Below are positions 1 to 9,313 of a stretch of 34,510 nt of DNA, one piece after another. The translations under genes were made by a program, and so were the position numbers. Each line of letters begins with the position of its first letter. The stretch's first letter is position 1. The stretch comes from Pinguiococcus pyrenoidosus (lineage: Eukaryota; Sar; Pinguiophyceae; Pinguiochrysidales; Pinguiochrysidaceae): the NCBI GenBank assembly GCA_019677205.1, contig JAAMXY010000610.1, positions 14,688-49,197 of the forward strand. Direction: 5' to 3'. The notes beneath the pieces are model-generated. The model did no database searches and was not told the DNA's origin. It saw only the letters and a program-made list of their open reading frames with translations.

Positions 1-510
1 AGTGGTTGTACTGCTGCGCACGCCGCTGCTGCGCTTCAGGCGCCGCACCGCGGGCAGGGGCTCGCCAGCTCCACCACGGACGCCCGTGTCATTGCCGCTC
101 GCCGATGCGCTCTGGTTGACGGAAGCGGCCCGAGAGGCGCGCGAGAGAAACATGCGCTTCCGCCCCTCTTCGGCGGGCTCTTCCCCTCCGCGCAGCGCAG
201 CTAGATGGGCGACGTCGCGCGCGGGCAGCTGTGCGATCCTGGCGAGGGTGGAGAGGCGCGCCTCCGGCGCCAGAAAGCCACGCCGCACCGCCAGGGACAG
301 CAAGGCCACGAGCGTCGCTACAAGCATTCGGGCGCGCGAGAACGGCAGAGACTTCGCGTCGCGCACATGGCGGACCAGCGTGTCGAAAGGGTCTCGCGCG
401 GCGCTCGGCGGGGCCGCTGATGACGCTTTCGTAGCAGCAGCTGCGCGCCGAGCTCGGCGGTGATAGGCTCTGGCCTTTGCAGGATCCGCTCCCTTGGAGA
501 TTTCCACCAT
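1..510 (-). CDS. Unrecognised protein, 3' end cut by window edge
   Basis: On the minus strand an uninterrupted frame runs from an ATG at 510-508 to base 1, 170 codons with no stop, so the gene continues beyond the window. The ATG has a favourable context (A at -3, G at +4). The frame stays open upstream to about 750 but holds no earlier ATG, so 510 is the chosen start. The protein opens MVEISKGADPAKARAYHRR and has an Ala/Arg-rich N-terminus. A short hydrophobic stretch (LVATLVALLSLAV, about residues 67-79) may be a weak membrane segment, and a Ser/Thr/Arg-rich region follows. I recognise no domain. A plus-strand frame over the same bases is arginine-heavy and looks like an antisense shadow. 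In GC-rich DNA a frame of this length can arise by chance, so confidence is moderate. Confidence 0.42.
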   Translation of the reverse strand, partial: MVEISKGADPAKARAYHRRARRAAAATKASSAAPPSAARDPFDTLVRHVRDAKSLPFSRARMLVATLVALLSLAVRRGFLAPEARLSTLARIAQLPARDVAHLAALRGGEEPAEEGRKRMFLSRASRAASVNQSASASGNDTGVRGGAGEPLPAVRRLKRSSGVRSSTTT

Positions 511-1209
511 GCTGCCTCTATGTACGGCGCTCCTGGCGCGGCTTTTGGCGCCAAAAGCGGATTCTTTGACGTTATACAGTTGCGCCGCCAAGGAGCGGTG
601 TGGTTGGCTGGAGCTGCCGTGTGGAGCTTGTTCATTGGTGCATGGTATTGTAGATAGGTTATACGCCGACTGTTTACGGGAGGGAAAGTTGCAGTTTGGA
701 GCATTGTGAAATGGTTTTACACGTTGAGTATTTCAACTGAACTGTAGCCCTCATTGGAATTGGCTGCATTGATTCCAGTTGCTGACGTGGACTGCAGACT
801 TCGAAACGTCTCTTTCTATTCGGCCGACAAGGCTTTTCGATCTGCACCAGCAAAGCTATAGGTCGTACGCACTTGAAGTCGCCATCTCAAAATGGGGCGC
901 TCCCGTGGTGATCGAATTTGACGGAAATCGAAGATCGAGCGCGACGCCGTGCGACACGAGGTCCCGGCAGGTTCAAGGGGTGCAAGGGAAAGGGTGCAGC
1001 AGTGGTACTGGCGCGACACCGCGCTCCTGTCATGAAGTGCGGCGGTTAATTCATATTGTAAAAATTCTTGAATTTATAGACACATTTATGATCCCCGGCG
1101 TTATCCCCCTGTAGAATCCAGCAACGTACGTGTTCATCTCTGTCGGCAGCAGTCAGCGCTGCGTTCCAGCTTATGTGGCGCGTTGGTTCCGCAGGACAGT
1201 GACACCACA
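511..1209. promoter_or_regulatory. Divergent intergenic region, candidate bidirectional promoter
   Basis: This 699-bp gap separates the 5' end of the left-edge minus-strand gene from the carotenoid oxygenase start. It holds no frame I would call a gene. It is less GC-rich than its surroundings, with a markedly A/T-rich patch around 1047-1092. The head-to-head arrangement implies that both upstream regions lie here. I see no convincing TATA box or named factor site. Confidence 0.35.
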
Positions 1210-3238
1210 ATGCGCGTGCTCTGGACTCTTTTGTACAGCGCTTCGCTGGCGGCATGTCTGCGGCTGCCCCGAGGCCGCGTGACGCCCCTGCGCGTCTCCA
1301 CGGTGGACGAAATGCCCGTGACGGCAAGGGAGACCTGGGATGACGCGGCCTTCAAGCGCGGCTTCAGCACCATGCAGTCCGAGGACATCTACGAGATTGA
1401 CGCCTCTCTCCTGCCGGAAGAGCTGGAAGGTGAAGGCCGCCGAAATGCGCTATGGCAGACTGCAGATTCGCAGATTCCGTCCAGGATTCGCTGCGAACTC
1501 GAGACGAAGAGCACCTTCGATGCGAAGAGGAGCGAAGAAGGGTCTCCTGCTGCGGATTCTTCGCCCAAGCTGTGAGAATGCCGTCTACGAAGTAGCAGGA
1601 CTTGGGAAAAGGGGAAAGCTAGGAAAAAAGTTGCAGGCTTGCGACCGAGAAGGCTCCGCCGCTGCTGATGCCCACTGCTTCTTCAGGCACCTTCTTTAAG
1701 AACGGCCATGCCAAGTTCGAGGTGGGCGAGGACAAGATCCTGCACCCGTTCGAGGGAGATGGCATGGTGTCCGCGGTGACCATTGCGGACGGCAAGGCGT
1801 TCTTCCGCAACAAGTTCGTGCGCACGGAGGGCTTCAAGCGCGAGCAGAAGAAGGGCCGTGTGCTCTACCGCGGCACCTTCGCCACGCCCAAGAGCGGAGG
1901 CATCCTGGCGAACATCTTCAACACGGAATCCAAGAACCTCGCCAACACGCATGTGCTGTACTGGGCGAACAAGTTCTTCGCACTCTACGAGGCTGGCAAG
2001 CCCTACAAGGTGGATCCGGCCTCGCTCTCCACCTTCGGCGAGTCCACGCTCGGCGGGGCGCTCAAGAAGCAGGACTGGTTCGCGGCGCACTACAAGATCG
2101 ACCCCAAGAGCAAGACGCTGCTGAACTTCTCCAGCAAGGCCCAAGGCCTTGATGGCAGCACGATCACGACCTACGAGTTCGATGAGGAGTTCAAGCTGGT
2201 GAGTGGCCGAGCCTTCGCTTGGCATCCTGGTAGCAGGAAACCCTTCCTCGCATGACCTTTCCCACCCCGCAGTTGCAGCGCCGCGACATTAGCATCCCGG
2301 GCTGGTCGTTCATTCACGACATGGGCATCACGGAGAACCACTTCGTGCTGATGCAGCCGCCCATGACGTTCGACGTCGTGCCGTTCCTCCTGGGTCAGAA
2401 GTGTGCGGTGGAGTGCTCCGAGTTCCAGCCCACGCAGCCCTCGATGTTCCACGTCATCCCTCGGGACGGCAAGAAGGAGCCCGTGAGCATCCCCGCGCCC
2501 GGCCACTTTGTCTTCCACGTCGGCAACGCCTTCGAGGAGCCCGACACCGGCTACATCGTGTTCGACCAGGTCGAGAGCTCGGAGTCCCTGCTCTCCATCG
2601 ACAACATCGACAAGACCAAGCCGCTGTGGGAGACGACGGACTTCGCAAAGCTAGCTCGCAACACCTTCAAGCGCTACAAGCTTGACCCAAAGACCGGGCG
2701 CGTCGTGGGCAGCACCACTCTCTACGACAGGTGTAGCGAGTTCCCCGTCGTGAACCCCGAGTTCGTGGGCAGGCCGTACCGATACGTCTGGTCTTCGATC
2801 CCGCCGACCACGAAGACCAACGGGGCGCTGCAGGGGCTCCTGAAGATGGACTTGGAGACCTCGGAGAGATGGACCTGGTTCCCGGAGGAGTACGAGTTCC
2901 TGAGCGAGGCGTGCTACGCGCCGCGGAAGCTCGCCGATGGCAGCTTCAGCAAGGAGGAGGACGATGGCTTCATCGTGACGTATCTCTTGAATGGGCGCGA
3001 TATGAAGTCCGAGTTCGTCGTGTTCGACGCCAAGGAAATTCAGAAGGGTCCCATCTCCCGTGTGCCGCTCCAGGACTTCATTCCACATGGTCTTCACGGC
3101 ACCTTCGTGCCCGGCCTTGCGTTCGACTTGGACAAGGCCAAGCGCGCTAGCAAGCTTTTCACCATGGCGGAGAAGAACAAGTGGAATGAGGTGAAGTCCG
3201 ACTTCTCCGGACTTGGGGCGAACTTCCTCTTCGAGTAG
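1210..3238 (+). CDS. Carotenoid cleavage oxygenase (RPE65/CCD family), probably plastid-targeted
   Basis: Three exons, 1210-1429, 1687-2198 and 2273-3238, join in frame to 565 residues. The family opening motif is split by intron 1: LPEELEG, then TFFKNGHAKFEVG, then the GDGMV segment. The four iron-binding histidines of carotenoid oxygenases appear as H208 (AAHYKIDP), H259 (FIHDMGITENH), H326 (FHVGNAFEE) and H519 (HGLHGTFVPG). Their spacing is close to that in plant VP14. Such non-haem iron enzymes cleave double bases of carotenoids or apocarotenoids with O2; the substrate cannot be read here. The first 20 or so residues (MRVLWTLLYSASLAACLRL) look like a signal peptide and are followed by a basic, Thr/Ser-containing stretch, which suggests a bipartite plastid presequence. 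ATG 1210 has A at -3; the frame continues upstream only through non-ATG codons. Introns have GTGAAG and GTGAGT donors. The gene converges on PNO1 105 bp downstream. Confidence 0.92.
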
Positions 3239-3343
3239 GTCTCCTCCGATCGGACGGGCGCGCGGGAGGCTTGTGTAAGATTAACGAGGTTTGCCTTCGC
3301 GCGGCGACCCTCCGACCAAATCGTGTAAAAAAATCCTCTTGAC

Positions 3344-4578
3344 CTAGTACTGCTCTTTCATGCGTCGAGCCACGTTCCTCATGTGATTGTACACCTTTCG
3401 GGAAAGGAGGCAGGGGCGTTATGCGATATGCGTGAAGCGATATGCGTGAAGCGATATGCGTTATGCGTTGGACGATTGCAGGCCTCAGAGCAACGCACAC
3501 GCGACGTACCTTTCCTGGCGGAGCTCCCATGATCAGCGAACAAATCGCATCTCTGGCGATACGAATGTTCTGGAAGCTGCCAAGGATATGTACCTATCGG
3601 GCGTCGCGCGGATCCAGTGAGCTTAGGCTGCATTCACCCGCTGTGGACAATCGCCTCGAAGCGCACTGCGCAGTGCTACGCGTTCTAGGTGTCTTACATG
3701 AGTGTTGGCAAGCACGATTCTCGTCCTAGTGGCGTTCTCTATGGCGAACTTGGTCTTCCCGTCCTGTCCCGCGATGCGCCCAATCGCTCGGCTCAGATGG
3801 TCTCCATGGAGAATCTGTGGGAGACGCCTCAGTGCTCTTTCTCTCTGACTCGGCTTCGCACCGTTCCATTCCGTTCCTACCTTCACGTCCTGAACTTGGA
3901 AGGAGTCGATGTACAAGTCGTCGAGACGCAGCAGGGCAATGGCGTCTTGCACCTCGAACCCCAGCAGAAACGCTGCCATGAAGTCACACCCTACGGGATT
4001 GTCCAAAAGACATTCCTGCGGCGTCAGTCCTTTGCTTTCCTTGTTTCAAGCTAGACTGGCTGTACGGACTGCGCTCGCCTCGAACCTTTCTGAATGGCCC
4101 CGGGGTCCTCCGTGTGCGGCGAAGTCCGCATCTCCACGCAGCGCATCTTCGGATTGAAGCGCACTTGCAGCTGCGAAGATCCGCGCGACCGTTCAGATGC
4201 TCAACAAGCTGTTCAGAAAGAGAGCCGAAACCCCCACCTTCATGTGCTGCACCAATGGAGACAGCAGGGTTTCCCAGTTCTCGCGCAGAGGCGTGTACCG
4301 ATGCTGCGGTACCCTCAAGCGCCGGTACTCTCGCTTGGATTGCTCAGTCCCTGAGGTCCCCCGCATCGCATTTTGAGCACCCACCCGCTGAAGAGAAGCT
4401 GCGTAAACGCGAGAGGCCTCACCTTTCTGGGTCAGAGGAGAGAACTCCGGGGTTTCCGCCTTCTCCTCCTCCACGCCTAAGCGCAGGAGCGCGTTTAGGC
4501 GTCGCTGGCCACAGCTTTGCCGCCGGTAAAGTAGAGCTGCGTACCTTCCATGGTGTCATGCTCGAGCGCGGTCTCCAT
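3344..4578 (-). CDS. PNO1: PNO1/Dim2 (Rrp20), KH-domain 40S ribosome assembly factor
   Basis: Seven minus-strand exons join in one frame to 239 residues: 4578-4545, 4476-4238, 4170-4086, 3990-3881, 3814-3698, 3593-3510 and 3394-3344. Human PNO1 has 252. In order, the protein shows an acidic N-terminus, [56 protein letters not shown], the KH signature [13 protein letters not shown] with [17 protein letters not shown] (about residues 159-193), [18 protein letters not shown] and a [12 protein letters not shown] tail. These match PNO1 block for block. PNO1 binds pre-18S rRNA near the 3' cleavage site and partners with NOB1 in the nucleolus and cytoplasm. All junctions are GT-AG; introns are 66-115 nt. 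The first in-frame ATG is 4578; a second at 4551, with a near-ideal accATGg context, would give 230 residues. Only exon 1 and its start are uncertain. Confidence 0.95.
3423..3464. repeat. 14-bp tandem repeat, three copies, inside PNO1 intron 6
   Basis: The unit GCGATATGCGTGAA occurs at 3423-3436 and 3437-3450 and, with its last bases changed, at 3451-3464. It lies wholly inside the last PNO1 intron (3395-3509), between the splice sites, and helps make this the longest intron of that gene. Confidence 0.9.
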
Positions 4579-4960
4579 CTTCCAAGCGAGGCGGCAAAAG
4601 CGCTGTAGAAAAGCTTCAGCGATGTTTCTGCTCTGCGGCGGAATGGCGACGGTTTCGGAAGGAGCCAATGGGATGCGAGGAACGTGACGGCTGGATGGAC
4701 GAGCGCCATGATCAGCTGATCTTCGCGGACGTGGATCTCCGAAGCGACCGTTGGAACGGGTCGCTGGTTCCCGCCAAAAGTTCCACTCGAATCTCTACAG
4801 AGCGGTCACAACGCACATTCCCCCCGTGGACAACGTGCCCGAGGCACCGCACTGCGTTGATCTCGAGTCCCATCCGCGAGCTTTCTGCTGGCATTCTCTT
4901 CTCCGTAGTAGACGTACCTGGCGCGGCCAGAGGCTATCCGAGACGGACGCGCGGACCAGC
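4579..4960. promoter_or_regulatory. Divergent region between PNO1 and the SYCP2-like gene
   Basis: This 382-bp gap separates two divergent starts, PNO1 at 4578 (minus) and the SYCP2-like gene at 4961 (plus). Both frames run into it without an ATG in a better position: the minus frame is open to about 4795, and the plus frame is open back to an ATG at 4751. A CCAAT pentamer lies at about 4665. The sequence probably holds two short 5' UTRs and a shared promoter. I cannot identify a core element. Confidence 0.4.
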
Positions 4961-7900
4961 ATGTCTTCGTCCGCAACGGACCAGATCCTCACGGCGAAGT
5001 TCGTGGAAGCGCAAAAGGCCGTGACCAAGAAAGACCTTGCGAGCGCCTCCGATGCGTTTGACGAGCTGTACCAACTTCTTGTTCACGAGCGTGATCCGGA
5101 GTCGTGGCAGGCGTACTGCAGCGCGAACGACAAGGTGGAAACAGTGCTGGTCAAGAGTCTGGGACTGCTTGGATGCAATAGCGCTCGCAGCGACGCACTC
5201 GAGCTCAAGCTGGTCGGCAGTCTGAGCGGATTCCTCAGTGCGGGGGACATCTCCGATGCGACGTTTGTGACGGCGCGAGTGTTGCGGGCGCTCTTTCACG
5301 CCGTGCACAGCTCCAACTGTGCGGTTCACACCCGAATCCTCTTGACTGGCATTCTCGTGGAAGACGCGTGCGCCAAGGAGGGCAAGATCGCACTCCTGTG
5401 CCTCGTCGAGAAGGATTTCGACTTCCGAGATGCGCTGGCGGACTTCTTTGGTGGCCTGGCCTTCTGCGACAACGTTGCCGTGCAGGTCTGCGTGATGGAG
5501 TTCGCCTGGCGACTGATCAGATTCGCAGAGAAGGCCAGGCGCCACACCGTGAAGAAAGCGATCACCGCTGCTCTCCCTGAGCCGCTGGACACAAAGGTCT
5601 TGACCATTCTGCAGGAGGACTTCATGAACGATGCGCGCGCGGCGTTGATGCCGTTCAACAAGGAAGCGGCCGACTTCGGGAGAGGAAATCCCAATCTATG
5701 CCACTTCGAATGTGACAAGATCTACGCCCAGAGCGACGACAAGACGGAGCATGAGATATCCTGTGAAGAGGCATTCCTGGACATTGGAAGCGGTGCGATC
5801 GGACTTGCGTTCGCGCCGGACCCGGAGCTGGCAAGCAGCTCGCCGCGCCGTGCCAGTCCGGATCTCGAGAAAGAGAATCTGGTGACGCAGACATACGTCG
5901 TTGCCTTCTCGTCCATTTCGAAGGTCGTCGCGGTCCCTTGCGTCCAGAGCATCAAACTGTTCGTGGATCCCAGTGGAATAGACCGGATCTTCAACGAGGT
6001 CCCGAGGCTTCCGCGGCCACCGGCAGGACGACCCCTCGTCTTTCGATGCGTCATCGAAGGGGACACGTCCACCACACAAGCCTGCGCGAGCAGGCTGCAG
6101 GAGGTGGTCAAGGATTCGGATGTCCGATTTGAGGAGACGTCCGGACCGACGAAGGAAAAGGTGCATGTCGCGGTGATGGATCTTGCAACACCACCCCGAG
6201 TCCCGGAAACGAGCGCTTTCGATTGCATCGAAGACCAACCGCTGAATCACAAACGCCAATCGGGGACCCGAGCTCTGGCCGACAAGGAGGCGCAGTCTCC
6301 GCCCGGTCAGCCGCGAGTGTCTGTAGCATCCATGCTCTTCGTGATCCCTTCCGAAGAGGACACGAGAGCCCCCCATGGCGAGCAGCAAGCATCGCCAGAA
6401 AGACCGGGGAGGACAGAGAAATCAGCGAGGCCAGGGAAGCAAGCGGCTAGCGCCGCCGATGCGCGCCCGAGCGAGCAAGGCACAGCCAAGAAAGGCCTTC
6501 GACGCCGGACCTACGGAACGAAGAAGGTCGATGCGCCAGCAGGTGACCCAAAGGACGCCCGCGCTTGTCCGGGCAGCCACAGCTTCGATCCGTTCGACGA
6601 CTTTCCAGCGACCCAAGCGAAGGAAGACGAGGCTAAGACTTACGTCGCACGCAAGACAAGGCCCATTCGCGCAAAGCAGCTTCGCAAGGGCGGGCAGCGG
6701 TCCGGACCACAACCGTCGACTGCGGCAAGCAAGCCTCGTCGACCTGCCCCTGCCGACACATTCGAAGTGATGGAGAGTCCCAAGAGAGATCGATCTCTGG
6801 GACGCAGTCTGAGCGTGAGCGCCCGCAAGCGGTCCAGCAAGTCCTCCAAGACCACCTCGCCTCGGAAACGCCAGCGGACAGCAGCGAAGAAGGCTGCGAG
6901 CACCACTTCAGCTAGCGCTGCGCAGGAGTGCACTTCGGATGACCACCATGTGATGCGCAAGGCCGTCAGCTCGAAACGGGCAGCCTCCGGTGGCATTGGG
7001 CGGCAGCAGCAAGCTTTCACCACCCGCTCTCACCAGTCAGAGTCGACGACCGATCGCAAGGCGTACGGAGGCCGTCGCAAGGAGGCATCGAGCCCGGCAT
7101 GGAAGATCTTTGGGGATGATGCTCCGTCCGTCGCAACTCCAAAGACGACTTACCAGAGTCGATCTCGCCGGGATGCATCGAGACGAAGCGCAGCAAGCAA
7201 GGCGACGGAAACGGAACTCAGTGCCTCACCGATCCCGTGGAAGCGCCAGGAGGAGAAACCAAAGGCGAAGGCACCGGTCGCTCCCACCAAAGTCGCTGCC
7301 AATACGAAGGAAGCGGGATCAGGCTCGGAAGCCAAAAGTCTGCTGACCAGACGAAGCGTCCCTAAGGCGAGAGCAGCTGTAGCTACGCCGAAGAAGCAAG
7401 AGCAGAAGTCTACGGCAGACAAGGAAACCGCTGACGCAAGCAAGCCGGAGGTGACCAAGAAGTCCTACCCTCGCCGCACGCTGACGTCGAAGAAACCAAG
7501 CGTCGACTCCGTTGCCAAGCGTGCGAGGGAGCCACAAGAAGAAGAAACTTGTGTCGAGCAGAAGAAGGCGAAGTCGTCGGCGGCGATTCGAAGACGGCTG
7601 CAACTTCGGAGCGCGAAAAAGGCCTCGAAGGAGACCAATCCCACCAGCAACGCCTCAACCCGGCGTGACATCTCGACCCGGCGTGACACCTCAAGCCGGC
7701 GCAGTGAGCAGACGAAAGGTGAGCCAGCTGCGAAGGCCAAAGGCCGGCGCGTGATCGCCTTGAGTGCTGAAGCTCTGCGGCCGGCAAAGAGGACACCCGA
7801 CGACCGCGTCTCTCAAGTGACCACCCCGTCAACGAGAAGATCGAGATCTCATGGAGGACGGCACACGTTGCGCACCAACTTCGAAGACAGAGGCTCACCG

Positions 7901-8901
7901 GGCGAATCCGACGTGCTAGGCCAGATCAGCTCGCCAGCGGAAGTTGCGGTAGCACCAAAGCCCAAGAGCAAGCCTCTGCCCGCAGAAGATGTGGTGGCCA
8001 GCTCTTCGAATGCCGGGGAGTCGTCCAAGTCCTCTCCGTCCGTGTTCTCCCTGTCCGGCAACGAGCCGAGTCCTCCAGACGGCAGCAGCGACAAGGCGCA
8101 CCTCAACGCGATCCTTGCGAAGACCCCGCGAGTGAATGCTGGCTACGACGCGATTCTGACCGATTCAGCGCCATCTGAAGATAGGTTCTTCGGAAACCTT
8201 ACGCCAGATCTCGTGGCCAAGAGGAAGAAGCGGTCTACGATCACGAAGATCCCTTCCCTGACGCTCGCAAAGATAAAGAGCCCTCCACGTGGGTCCAATG
8301 GTGGCAGCAAAGGGCTTGACCAGCTTCTCCTTGCGATGACGAAGTCTTCGCAATCCACGAGCATCGAGAGCGTCATCGCAAAGGCCTCCTCCAACGTGGA
8401 TCTCGAGGGGGGGGACGATGACGGCCTCGTGCAAATGCTGCTTCTCCAGATACTGGATGCGAAGAGAAAGAAGAAAATCCGAAAGCGCAGGAAGCAACTG
8501 GCCCGCGCGCAGCAATCCGTGGTGATGGATGTTGAGGACAAACTTGCGACATGGGAGGAGAGCGTCGAGAAGCAGCTGCGGGCAGTGATCAAAGGCAAAA
8601 TCATGAAGAGGTTGAGCGAAATTGATGGCCAGATTGACGGTCTTAGGGACCGCTTTCTTGCCGAGAAAGGTACGCTTGTATCCCTGTCAAGGCAGTGTTG
8701 GCGCACTTACTCTAATCGTGGTGGCCCGCGGCAACAGAGCAGCAAGACAACGAGAGAAAGAGCATCCGGGAGAGAATTCGCCGCCACTCGACGGCGCTGA
8801 AGAAGGCGATGCGAGATGTGAACGTTTTCATCAGTGAGTGCGGAGAGGCCAAGAGAGACTTCGCCAGAGACGTTGGAGAGATTGGACAAAAGAAGCCATG
8901 A
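4961..8901 (+). CDS. SYCP2-like meiotic chromosome-axis protein (candidate)
   Basis: Two exons, 4961-8669 and 8738-8901 (intron 68 nt, donor GTACGC, acceptor CAACAG), give 1,290 residues. The layout is that of axis core proteins (animal SYCP2, plant ASY3, yeast Red1). Residues 1 to about 230 are a helical, armadillo-like region. Residues about 265-400 look like the Spt16M/PH-like domain, with CEEAFLDIGSGAIGLAFAP matching the SYCP2 pattern E-F-x-D-x-G-x-x-x-L-x-F. Residues about 400-1130 are a basic, Ser/Lys/Arg-rich disordered stretch. Residues about 1160-1290 are a charged coiled coil ending GEIGQKKP. The short second exon keeps the coiled-coil pattern, which supports the splice. In known systems such proteins line meiotic chromosomes, bind HORMA proteins and form filaments through the coiled coil. 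ATG 4961 (A at -3) starts the folded region; an in-frame ATG at 4751 would add 70 residues of poor quality. The assignment rests on architecture and remembered motifs, so it is tentative. Confidence 0.6.
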
Positions 8902-9313
8902 AGCGATGACGGCAAGAAAAGGCATGAAGGCAAGACAAGGCATGAAGGCAAGACAAGGCATGAAGGCAGGCAAAAGCAGGACGCCGTGAAGCCTGATATG
9001 CGAGATAGTCGAGAGGGGGCGTTCAGAGATCGAGAGGGGCATTCAGAGAGTGCAGATACTTTTCCAGGATTCAAGGCTTTGGCAAGAGATGTGACAGAAC
9101 CAGCTGGTTCCACATGCATTTCAAAGCAATTTTCCGAGGTTTGGCTCCAAGTACGGCCGGATGGTGCGCTTGCCAACTGGCGCGGCAAAGAGACGATTGG
9201 TAGGCTCTTGGGGAGTTTTGGGAATCTTGGGGAGGTTTTGGATGTTTGGAGTTTTCGGAGAGTAGGTCGGAGAGGGATATTGACGTCGAAGAAGTGTTTC
9301 TCTGCGAGGCCTT
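8902..9313. other. Tail-to-tail intergenic region, no gene seen
   Basis: This 412-bp stretch lies between the stop codons of two convergent genes and must hold both 3' UTRs. It contains an 18-bp minisatellite (8921-8974). At about 9009-9049 is a short near-duplication built on CGAGAGGGGSRTTCAGAGA. Open frames here are repeat-driven or antisense and I do not accept any as genes. Confidence 0.6.
8921..8974. repeat. 18-bp minisatellite, three copies
   Basis: The unit GGCATGAAGGCAAGACAA is perfect at 8921-8938 and 8939-8956. It degenerates at 8957-8974. It starts 20 bp after the stop codon of the SYCP2-like gene, so it lies in that gene's 3' UTR. A rougher related stretch at 8899-8920 overlaps the stop codon and suggests an older copy. 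Confidence 0.88.

Noticed and set aside
2-463. 153-residue plus-strand open frame at the left edge
   Set aside because: Arginine-heavy composition like an antisense translation; the minus-strand frame with its own ATG is more protein-like.
511-1209. Short open frames at 779-1114, 816-1019 and 1046-1327
   Set aside because: Short, without domains or splice partners, and on both strands; they look like chance frames in an intergenic region.
4193-4237. Open-frame tail [14 protein letters not shown] after the PNO1 motif
   Set aside because: This is translation of PNO1 intron 2. Splicing 4238 to 4170 gives the family motif HMKLQVRFNP instead.
4490-4740. Minus-strand frame ending [18 protein letters not shown] as a separate small gene
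   Set aside because: The sequence looks protein-like, but reading it as PNO1 exon 1 followed by a 68-nt GTACGC intron uses the same bases and restores the PNO1 frame. The upstream part has no ATG.
4751-4960. Upstream in-frame ATG of the SYCP2-like gene
   Set aside because: The extra 70 residues have poor protein character and overlap the promoter side of PNO1. ATG 4961 has a good context and begins the helical domain.
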